Source of the DNA: Pseudomonas sp.
GTDB taxonomy: Bacteria; Pseudomonadota; Gammaproteobacteria; Pseudomonadales; Pseudomonadaceae
Direction of reading: 5' to 3'
Assembly: GCA_030699825.1 (NCBI GenBank)
Contig: JAUYKV010000039.1
Span: 80,956 to 144,955 of the forward strand
DNA: 64,000 bases
Shown: positions 48,028-53,976 of the stretch, one piece after another
Layout: each line of letters starts with the position of its first letter
How positions within the stretch are numbered: position 1 is the stretch's first letter
The notes under the pieces: model-generated
Told to the model about the DNA's origin: nothing
The model's input: only the letters and a program-made list of their open reading frames with translations
The model's database searches: none
Program-made: the position numbers and the translations under genes

Positions 48028-48254
48028 GGATTCAGTTCCTCCCATTTGGCGATCAGTTGCGTTTGATTTTCGGCGGCCCACACCAATGCGGTCGCCAGTT
48101 CGCGGCGGGCAATGCGCCCGGACAATACGGACAGATTGGCGATTTCTACCAAGGCCTCGCGGCCATCCTGCAGGCGCACATGGAAGTGCGGTGGCAGGTG
48201 ATCCCCAGCGTAAAGGGTGATGGTGCAGGTCGGTAGACGTTTGATCGTAGGCGT
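48024..48254 (-). CDS. DUF4160 protein, start codon apparently lost
   Basis: An open frame on the minus strand reads TPTIKRLPTCTITLYAGDHL then PPHFHVRLQDGREALVEIAN and ends ...AKWEELNP, a DUF4160 domain of usual length (about 76 residues). Proteins of this family usually begin MPTIKR, and here the first codon is ACG. No ATG, GTG or TTG occurs in frame for at least 15 codons upstream. Either the gene is silent or a non-standard start is used. The frame is otherwise undamaged and overlaps its partner by 4 bp. Confidence 0.65.
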   Translation of the reverse strand, partial: TPTIKRLPTCTITLYAGDHLPPHFHVRLQDGREALVEIANLSVLSGRIARRELATALVWAAENQTQLIAKWEELNP

Positions 48255-48436
48255 GGGTGCAGGATAAGTGCAACTGTTGCACTTTGCAATCGTTGCACTT
48301 ATCGGTCGGCGTTCGATGAGTCACCGCCCCAGCCGCCTACCTGCTGGAGCGTGGGAACGATCATCCATTCTTGTGTCGGCCGACGCCCGGTTGTGATGGA
48401 TATCGCTACGCTCAAGCCTACGCGGCCCGACGGATT

Positions 48437-48524
48437 GAGCTAAATGACTCCATTTTTCACATAGCGCAACGCAGCAGCGGGCGTCTGGAGACGGCCGCAG
48501 TAGGTGGGAGTTTTTTCACAACCT
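48437..48524. repeat. CTCAG-flanked palindromic element (family 2), right half
   Basis: Only the right half of the element is present, from GAGCTAAATGACTCC to GGGAGTTTTTTCACAACCT. It is joined to a hicA fragment at the same point as at 44732, so this is a copy of the disrupted hicA module. Confidence 0.75.
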
Positions 48525-48630
48525 CTGGGATGCTCAATCACCTGACGCTTGGCGTAGGACTTCAGCTCATTTCCAGGGTGGGGCTTGTGCATATTGATCG
48601 TCGCCCGCGGATCGCCGTTGTCGAACTTGA
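48525..48630 (-). pseudogene. 3' fragment of a hicA-like gene
   Basis: On the minus strand the text reads LLKFDNGDPRATINMHKPHP and NELKSYAKRQVIEH, matching the second half of the hicA at 44648-44962. The N-terminal half and promoter are missing. It continues into the family 2 element exactly as that gene does. Confidence 0.75.
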
Positions 48631-48659
48631 GTAGGTCCTTTCCTTGTCCTGGGCGGGGT

Positions 48660-48941
48660 TTAAAGGCCAAGCTCGCTATGCGATCCGAGACGCACAAGTT
48701 GCAGCACGGCGTCATCCGGCTTGCGGTAAATCAACACCAAGTCGGGTTTGATGTGGCAGTCCCGGTGATCTTTCCAGTCGCCGTTGAGCGCATGGTCGCG
48801 GTGCTTCTCGGCCAGCGGTTGGTCATTCGCCAGGGCTGTGATGATGGCCATGAAATCGCTCGCCAGCATCTGCCGATGCTGGCCTTTAGCTTCGCGCTTG
48901 TAGTCGCGCTTGAACTGGCCGGTTTGTTCAATCGTCCGCAT
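48660..48941 (-). CDS. yafQ: YafQ-family toxin (mRNA interferase)
   Basis: This 93-residue RelE-superfamily toxin has QTGQFKRDYKREAKGQ at the start and LNGDWKDHRDCHIKPDLVLI near residue 52, with the family His/Asp residues, followed by YRKPDDAVLQLVRLGSHSEL. It overlaps the upstream antitoxin by 14 bp. Length and order (antitoxin first) match dinJ-yafQ. The gene appears intact. Confidence 0.93.
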   Translation of the reverse strand: MRTIEQTGQFKRDYKREAKGQHRQMLASDFMAIITALANDQPLAEKHRDHALNGDWKDHRDCHIKPDLVLIYRKPDDAVLQLVRLGSHSELGL

Positions 48942-49191
48942 TAAGGTCCGCCATCAAGTCCTCGACGGTAGCGAACGACTTCAAGCCGCCCCGGCGCGCT
49001 TCTTTCATCGCCTCGATGGTGGTGGCGTTCGGCACCAATGGCTCGAAGGGCAAGGCTTTCTCGCGGGCGACTCGGGTCAACATGATGCGGAAGGCGTCGG
49101 ACACGGTCAGTCCCATCGCCGCCAGCACGACGGTCGCCTCTTCCTTGATCTGCTCGTCAATGCGGGCACGGACAACTGCATTTGCAGACAT
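48928..49191 (-). CDS. dinJ: RelB/DinJ-family antitoxin
   Basis: This 87-residue antitoxin has an N-terminal ribbon-helix-helix (NAVVRARIDEQIKEEATVVL; GLTVSDAFRIMLTRVAREKA) and a C-terminal toxin-binding tail. ATG 49191 has GGAGGAAG about 6 nt upstream. It probably represses its own operon by binding the palindrome 24 bp upstream. Confidence 0.93.
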   Translation of the reverse strand: MSANAVVRARIDEQIKEEATVVLAAMGLTVSDAFRIMLTRVAREKALPFEPLVPNATTIEAMKEARRGGLKSFATVEDLMADLNADD

Positions 49192-49214
49192 GATTTCTTC
49201 CTCCAAGTGTGTGC

Positions 49215-49227
49215 GCTACATTGTAGC
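49215..49227. promoter_or_regulatory. Candidate DinJ operator
   Basis: GCTACA-T-TGTAGC, a perfect inverted repeat 24 bp upstream of the dinJ start. RelB/DinJ proteins bind such palindromes. Confidence 0.55.
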
Positions 49228-49265
49228 CCACTCCTTTCAAAAATGCAGCCGACACACTTCGCCCG

Positions 49266-49577
49266 ACCCCGCTCAGGACGCTCTGCGTCTGCAGTGCCGG
49301 GACGCGGAGCGTCTCGGGCTGCATACCCACGCGACGGTTCGACGGTTCGACGCCTCGACGCCTCGACGTGGCAACGATCACAGCAGCGTAACCCGTAGGG
49401 CGGGTGAAACCCGCCGATGGCGATTTTATGCGGGTTGCACCCGCGCTACCTGGCATGGGTTGAGCGGCCTGCTTCTGCCTTGCCTGCCCGCATTGCCCGG
49501 TGGACGCTGCCGTTGTCGGAATCAATGACACTGACCCCATTGATCAGTCGGAATCAATGACACTGACCCCATTGATC
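49266..49577. repeat. Spacer repeat A/B/C, copy C with two stem-loop repeats
   Basis: Shares ACCCCGCTCAGGACGCTCTG through CACCCGCGCTACCTGGCATG and the extension with copies A and B. It ends in two tandem stem-loop units (49521-49545 and 49553-49577). After it, near 49600, ACGGTTCGACGCCTTGACG recurs, and about 49640-49666 is the end of a family 2 element with CTCAG at 49667. No gene in 49207-49673. Confidence 0.85.
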
Positions 49578-49673
49578 ATTGATCCCGTGTCCATGCGGAC
49601 GGTTCGACGCCTTGACGTGGGAACGTGCAAGATACCCGCGAAGGAGGGGGCGTTTTTTCACAGCCTCTCAGAC

Positions 49674-50909
49674 TCAACGAGGGGGAGAGCCGTCACTCCA
49701 AAGCATAGAAAGCGGGACGGCTATTAGCTGCTCGTCGAAGTGCACGACTTGCTCTCCGGTATAGAACACGATGCCTCGCCTGAACTGCTGCGGCGTTGTC
49801 TCGCGTAGGTGACGCAGGCCGTTGAAGTCCTTTGAGGCAATGGTGGTTGCTGCCTTCACTTCAATGCCGACCAGTTCATTTCGGCGATTTTCCAGCACGA
49901 AGTCCACCTCTACACCCGTGGAGGTGCGGTAATGCATCAGGTTTGTGCGCATGCCGGCCCAGGTTTGATGTTTGGCCAATTCGGAGTGTACGAATGCCTC
50001 CACCAGGTCACCGGGCAAGCCATGTCCAGACAACAATGCGCTTGTACTCAAGCCCTGCAAGTGCGCCATCAGGCCGTAGTCGGACAGAAAGAGTTTGGGC
50101 GATTTTTGCAGGCGTTTGCCCAGATTCGACGACCAAGCTGGAACCAGGCGGATCAGAAACAATGTTTCCAGCAGCGTGAGGTATCGTTTGAGCGTTGTCT
50201 GAGCGATGCCCGATGTTCGGGACAGCTCGGCAGCGTTTAGCAGTCCGCCACTGCGCGCCGCCAACAGTTGCGTCAGGCGAGGCAGTTCGGTCAGTCCTTC
50301 GATCTGGGCCAGATCACGCACGTCGCGTAGCAAGATGGTGCTCAGATAGCTGTCGAACCAGGCTTCACGGCGGCGTTCGCTGCTACGGCCCAGTGCTTCC
50401 GGATAACCGCCTGCCGTCATGCGTTCGATGAAATCCTGGCGGTCGTAGGGATAGCGATCCGCAAATGTTCCCTGAAACACACAATCGATCAAGCTGAGTG
50501 GATGGTCGGCGATTTCGCTTTGCGATAAGGGCCAGAGTGCCAACACTTCCATTCGCCCCGCCAAGGAGTCGGCGATCTGAGGCAGCAACAGGATGTTTGC
50601 CGATCCTGTCAGAAGAAAACGTCCTGGCGTGCGGTCCTTATCCACTTGCGCCTTGATTGCCAGGAAGATGCCGGCGGCTCGCTGGACTTCATCCAGACAA
50701 ACCGGGCCTTTGAGTGCCGCAATGAATCCGAATGGATCGGCTTGCGCAGCTGCCAGCACCGCAGGGTCATCAAAGGTGAGGTAGCGCGCCTTGGGCTCTA
50801 AGCCCTTGACCAGGGTGCTCTTGCCGGTCTGGCGAGCGCCATTGATCAGTACCACCGGCGAATCGCTCAGGGCGTCTAGGGCAAACTGGCGAATATTTCT
50901 AGGGTACAT
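49674..50909 (-). CDS. AAA ATPase with DUF4143 domain
   Basis: This 411-residue protein has an N-terminal AAA_14 domain: Walker A NGARQTGKSTLVKGL near residue 24, Walker B PVCLDEVQRAAGIF near 68, and RFLLTGSANILLLPQ near 96. The C-terminal DUF4143 part has HSELAKHQTWAG, YYRTSTG-like HYRTSTGVEVDFVLENRR and VGIEVKAATT. Such ATPases are common on accessory DNA and their role is not settled; a nuclease-like fold has been suggested for DUF4143. The stop is 3 bp from a family 2 element flank. Confidence 0.9.
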   Translation of the reverse strand: MYPRNIRQFALDALSDSPVVLINGARQTGKSTLVKGLEPKARYLTFDDPAVLAAAQADPFGFIAALKGPVCLDEVQRAAGIFLAIKAQVDKDRTPGRFLLTGSANILLLPQIADSLAGRMEVLALWPLSQSEIADHPLSLIDCVFQGTFADRYPYDRQDFIERMTAGGYPEALGRSSERRREAWFDSYLSTILLRDVRDLAQIEGLTELPRLTQLLAARSGGLLNAAELSRTSGIAQTTLKRYLTLLETLFLIRLVPAWSSNLGKRLQKSPKLFLSDYGLMAHLQGLSTSALLSGHGLPGDLVEAFVHSELAKHQTWAGMRTNLMHYRTSTGVEVDFVLENRRNELVGIEVKAATTIASKDFNGLRHLRETTPQQFRRGIVFYTGEQVVHFDEQLIAVPLSMLWSDGSPPR

Positions 50910-50946
50910 GGTGTATTTTCATCCACTTGGTGGATGAAATTACACC
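50910..50946. promoter_or_regulatory. 37-bp palindrome abutting the start of the AAA/DUF4143 gene
   Basis: Arms of 17 bp (50910-50926 and 50930-50946; GGTGTATTTTCATCCAC against its inverse) match at 16 of 17 positions around TTG. The arm ends immediately at the ATG. No ribosome site lies outside the palindrome. It could be an operator or an RNA hairpin that masks the start. Confidence 0.65.
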
Positions 50947-51049
50947 ATCAACCTGAGGATATTGCCAGCCATTATGCCTCTCGTCACGACCTGTGAGCGC
51001 GGAGCGTGGGCACGAGCAATGGGTATCGCTACGCTCAGCCTACGCGGCC

Positions 51050-51180
51050 CGCACCATCCTACGGTTTGGCTTGCGCCTGCTTTAATGATGCCGTTGCGTA
51101 GTCGCTGGTGGGTGGGCGCTGGAGCGTCGAGGGCTGCGTTGCCACGTGGACGGTTCGGCGCCTCGACGTGGGGACGATCA
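51050..51180. repeat. Spacer repeat D, copy 2
   Basis: Copy of 44039-44170. It is followed at 51181-51209 by about 28 bp matching the coding text for ADNLRARAV of the DUF2442 gene (47578-48027), a recombination scar. The gap 50947-51213 has no gene. Confidence 0.75.
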
Positions 51181-51213
51181 ACCGCGCGGGCGCGCAGGTT
51201 GTCGGCGACCCGT

Positions 51214-51615
51214 TTAGAAGAACACATCCGCGGGGACGTTGAAGCGTGCCGCCAGGGCGCGGATATGCCGCACGTTGAGTTGGCGCTTGCCGTTGAGGAT
51301 CTCGGAAACCACGGACTGGGCGCCGATCTCTGGCAGATCGCCCTGGTTGAGGCCGTGTTCGTGCATGAGGTGGCGCAGCACTTCATGACCCGGCGCGTCG
51401 GGGATGGGGTAGTGGGCGGTGTCGTAGGCCGCGATCAGGTCGCCCATCTGGGAGGCTAGGCCGGCGAGGGGATGATTCTCGGCGCCGGCGATTTCGTCCA
51501 GCAGTTCATCCAGGGTTTCGACCAGAGCGTCATAGTCGGCCTCGCTCTGCGGGGGCGTCAGCAGAGGGGCCACGTAGCGCCAGTGGTCGGCTGCCTGTTT
51601 GAGGATTGCGCTCAT
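51214..51615 (-). CDS. HigA-like antitoxin (XRE helix-turn-helix), toxin partner decayed
   Basis: This 133-residue protein has an N-terminal helical extension (SEADYDALVETLDELLDEIA). A HigA-type domain follows: HEVLRHLMHEHGLNQGDLPE, then the HTH IGAQSVVSEILNGKRQLNVR and FNVPADVFF at the C-terminus. ATG 51615 (MSAILKQAADHWRY) is the likely start. The upstream higB partner survives only as a frame-shifted fragment, so this is now a solitary antitoxin or regulator. Confidence 0.87.
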   Translation of the reverse strand: MSAILKQAADHWRYVAPLLTPPQSEADYDALVETLDELLDEIAGAENHPLAGLASQMGDLIAAYDTAHYPIPDAPGHEVLRHLMHEHGLNQGDLPEIGAQSVVSEILNGKRQLNVRHIRALAARFNVPADVFF

Positions 51616-51623
51616 GTTGCACC

Positions 51624-51729
51624 TCACTTCCAGTTGTTGCGGTCGTACTCTTCGTGCTCGAGTTGTGATCGAGCACGGCGCGGATGAAAACCTTCTTGAA
51701 CGGGTAGTCCACCACGGCGATGCAAGCCA
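51624..51729 (-). pseudogene. C-terminal fragment of a higB-like toxin gene
   Basis: On the minus strand AVVDYPFKKVFIRAVLDH is read in one frame and HEEYDRNNWK-stop in the next. Together they correspond to the end of HigB-type toxins (VFIR.VLTH.EYD..NW). The N-terminal two-thirds are missing, replaced by unrelated spacer text, and a frameshift lies near 51660. Confidence 0.65.
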
Positions 51730-51798
51730 GCGCGGTCAGCCATGCGGCCCGCGCCCGCCGCATAACCCGCCGCCCAGAGCGACCCCTTTATGTGTGTG

Positions 51799-52113
51799 CT
51801 ACACGGCCTCCAGTCGCTCGACCATATCGGGGAATTGCTCGACCAGTTTGATCAGCAGCGCAGCCTGAGGGTTGGGTTTGGATTTCTCTTGCTCCCAGTT
51901 GCGCAGGGTTGCGGCTTTGGTGCGGATACGTCGGGCGAAGACGGTCTGGGACATGTGCAATTTTTTGCGCAGGTCCACGATCTCCTGTGCAGTCACCTCG
52001 GGGGCTGGCTTTTCCTCTGCAGCGTACTGGCGCAGGGTGATCTTGCCTTCCCGGTGCGCCGCCATTTCCTTTACGCCTTGCATCATCTCGGCGAACAGAT
52101 CGCGCTTTTTCAT
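51799..52113 (-). CDS. NadS/HigA-like antitoxin (XRE helix-turn-helix)
   Basis: This 104-residue protein has MKKRDLFAEMMQGVKEMAAH at the N-terminus and an XRE HTH in the C-terminal half (VDLRKKLHMSQTVFARRIRT, TLRNWEQEKSKPNPQAALLI). It belongs to the antitoxins paired with RelE/HigB toxins (NadS type). It lies 16 bp downstream of a toxin gene that is split by an insertion. Confidence 0.9.
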   Translation of the reverse strand: MKKRDLFAEMMQGVKEMAAHREGKITLRQYAAEEKPAPEVTAQEIVDLRKKLHMSQTVFARRIRTKAATLRNWEQEKSKPNPQAALLIKLVEQFPDMVERLEAV

Positions 52114-52129
52114 TGGGTACCTCGTGCTT

Positions 52130-52634
52130 TCAGTTCTTGGGTGTGGCTTGCTTCAGGGCCTTCTCCTGATCGGCGGTCAGGTTTTCCAGTTCGTCCTTGT
52201 CGTAAATGGCGAACATCCAGAACTGGCCATCACCCAACAACCAATAGTAGATAACGCGTAGGCCGCCTCTTTTTCCCTTGCCCCTGCGCGCATCCGACCA
52301 GCGCAGCTTGCGGAAACCACCTGTTCTCAGAGGTTGTGAAAATATCGAGCGCCGTAGCGAGACCGTCACCAGGCGTTCGCGGCAAGGCGCGCTGTGTGAA
52401 AAGCAGGGGAGTTTAGTGAGCTAAATGACCCTGCTTTTCACACAGTGCAACGCCAGCAGCGGGCGTTTGGAGGCGGTCGCAGTAGGCGAGAGTTTTTTCA
52501 CAAGCTCTCAGCATGACATCGCCAGCGTGTGGGTTTGCCAGTAGTTCATTTTGCAACTGGCGATATTCATCATCCACCAAGTAGTCGCCTACGGTAGCGG
52601 TGAACATGGTGGTTTCCAGGAAGACGGCCTTCAT
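52130..52634 (-). pseudogene. RelE/HigB-type toxin gene split by a palindromic element
   Basis: The 5' part (52634-52512) encodes MKAVFLETTMFTATVGDYLV through NPHAGDVM. The 3' part (52325-52130) encodes TGGFRKLRWSDARRGKGKRG through IYDKDELENLTADQEKALKQ. A 176-bp element with a 5-bp flank lies between. Deleting 181 bp joins them in frame as GDVMLRTGGFRK, giving a 107-residue toxin. As it stands, translation runs from GDVM into the element. The partner is the nadS-like gene. Confidence 0.88.
52331..52506. mobile_element. CTCAG-flanked palindromic element (family 2), reference full copy
   Basis: 176 bp, from AGGTTGTGAAAATATCGAGC to GAGAGTTTTTTCACAAGCT. It is flanked by direct CTCAG at 52326-52330 and 52507-52511, and the interrupted relE frame proves both ends. 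The centre is a hairpin (GTGTGAAAAGCAGGGG and its inverse CCCTGCTTTTCACAC) around the loop TTAGTGAGCTAA. No coding capacity, so it must move with proteins from elsewhere. Confidence 0.88.
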
Positions 52635-53218
52635 GCGGGAAGTGTAGGCAGATTGCGTATATTTGAGCAAGCATGGACGGGCGGGAAGGGTGCCACCGCC
52701 TGATGCCGGTTGCTTGTAGTGAGTGCAATCCGAAGAAGACGAATAACCCACTGACCACCTGACACCATCGATAGCCTTGACCCTTGTGTCGGCTGGCGCC
52801 CGGTTGTGATGGGTATCGCTTCGCTCAGCCTACGCGGCCCGCACCATCCTACGGTTTGGCTTGCCCTGGCTTTTGTAGAACGTAGACCGGGTGCAACCCG
52901 GGAAGATCGTTGCAGTGCCCCGGGTTGCACCCGGTCTACGGGTTGAGTTGTGCGGCTTGCCGGCGGTTGATGCGAATGGGTTGAACGGCCCGTTTCGGCC
53001 TTGCCTGCCTGTATTGCCCGGCGCAGAGCGGTGGACGATGCCGTTGCCCGGCTAATTCAGCCATGCCTGCAAAAAACTACCAGTGATGTGCAAAAACCTC
53101 CTAACCGATCTGTTGGCGGGTAACTAGGGTTGAAGCAGGCGGAGCACACACAGGGAGTACATACACGGAGAACAGCGCGACGCCTTTCCCGGTAAAACAC
53201 TCGAGTGAGGTGAACGAC
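52635..53218. other. Spacer region between toxin-antitoxin genes and the Tad locus
   Basis: No gene. It contains spacer words shared with the rest of the region: TAACCCACTGACCACCTGAC (52745), GCACCATCCTACGGTTTGGC (52840) and ATGGGTTGAACGGCC (52976). A hairpin CGTAGACCGGGTGCAACCCG / CGGGTTGCACCCGGTCTACG lies at 52881-52940. The flp promoter should lie in 53060-53200, but no clear consensus was identified. Confidence 0.6.
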
Positions 53219-53431
53219 ATGACTTTTCAAGCAATCAAGACTTCGGTGATGAAGTTCGTCGAAGACGAAGACGGCCTGACCATCGTGGAGTATGCGGTGG
53301 CGGGCGGGTTGGTAACGCTGGCCGCTGTTGCTGCGTTCCTATTATTGGGTAATACCGTATGCGGCGCGATAGGTGCCCTGCAACAGGCCATTATGGGCAC
53401 TGGCAACGGCACAATTACAGTCTGCACCTAA
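53219..53431 (+). CDS. flp: Flp-family type IVb pilin
   Basis: This 70-residue pilin is the major subunit of the Tad/Flp pilus. A short charged leader ends at Gly in EDEDGLTIVEYAVAGGLVTL. Cleavage after that Gly leaves the hydrophobic pilin helix with the Glu-Tyr pair typical of Flp. ATG 53219 has GAGGTGA 6 nt upstream; a GTG 9 bp earlier is less likely. Two Cys occur in the C-terminal half. The prepilin peptidase gene follows. Confidence 0.93.
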   Translation: MTFQAIKTSVMKFVEDEDGLTIVEYAVAGGLVTLAAVAAFLLLGNTVCGAIGALQQAIMGTGNGTITVCT

Positions 53432-53449
53432 TAGAAAGGTAATGCAGCG

Positions 53450-53965
53450 ATGTCCATGGAGCAGATGTTCCCCGTCATTTTGCTACTAGGGCTGCTGGGT
53501 GTTGCGGTGGCGAGCGATCTTCGCCGCCACCGCATCCCCAACTTGCTGGTCGTGCTGGGCCTCGTTCTGGGGCTGGCCGGTCAGGCTTATGCGGGCGGAT
53601 TAAGTGGTTTGGGCGATGGTGCGCTGGGCATGTTGATTGGCTTCGGAGTTTTTCTCCCCCTCTATGCCCTGGGCGGCATGGCCGCCGGCGACGTCAAGCT
53701 GATGGCCATGGTCGGCAGTTTCCTGGCCCCGCATCCCGCACTTTGGACAGCGTTTTTCAGTTTGATTGCCGGCGGCCTGTGCGGTCTGTTGATGGTCATG
53801 GTTCGCGGCCAAGTGATGCAAACGCTGGGGCGTTACTGGCTGATGCTGAGGGCGCGGGCCTACCTGCCGGCGGCAGCGGATGAGGTGGCCGGCAAGCCCT
53901 TCCCCTATTCGATCGCGATTCTGCTGGGCACTTTGACCACGGGTTATTTCATGTTTGTCCTTTAA
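53450..53965 (+). CDS. Prepilin peptidase (TadV/CpaA/FppA type)
   Basis: This 171-residue inner-membrane aspartic protease (A24) cleaves and matures the Flp prepilin and pseudopilins. The two catalytic Asp are in AVASDLRRHRIPN near residue 23 and MAAGDVKLMAMVGSFL near 81. Six hydrophobic segments are visible. It is the short form without an N-methyltransferase domain, as usual in tad loci. The next gene starts 11 bp after its stop. Confidence 0.92.
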   Translation: MSMEQMFPVILLLGLLGVAVASDLRRHRIPNLLVVLGLVLGLAGQAYAGGLSGLGDGALGMLIGFGVFLPLYALGGMAAGDVKLMAMVGSFLAPHPALWTAFFSLIAGGLCGLLMVMVRGQVMQTLGRYWLMLRARAYLPAAADEVAGKPFPYSIAILLGTLTTGYFMFVL

Positions 53966-53976
53966 GGAGTCCGGTC

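Noticed and set aside
48660..49191. dinJ-yafQ as a broken module
   Set aside because: Both genes are full length, overlap normally and have good start signals. No lesion found.
52881..52940. Hairpin CGTAGACCGGGTGCAACCCG as a terminator of the Tad upstream region
   Set aside because: No T-run follows on either strand. It looks like another REP-like palindrome.
42346..53100. Chromosomal integron (cassette array) as the explanation of the toxin-antitoxin run
   Set aside because: No integrase gene is in the window, genes face both ways, and the spacers lack paired attC core words (GTTRRRY with RYYYAAC). The repeats are longer and of several unrelated kinds.
42346..53100. CRISPR array from the regular repeats
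   Set aside because: Repeats are 25 to 320 bp, irregularly spaced, with genes between them, and no cas genes occur.
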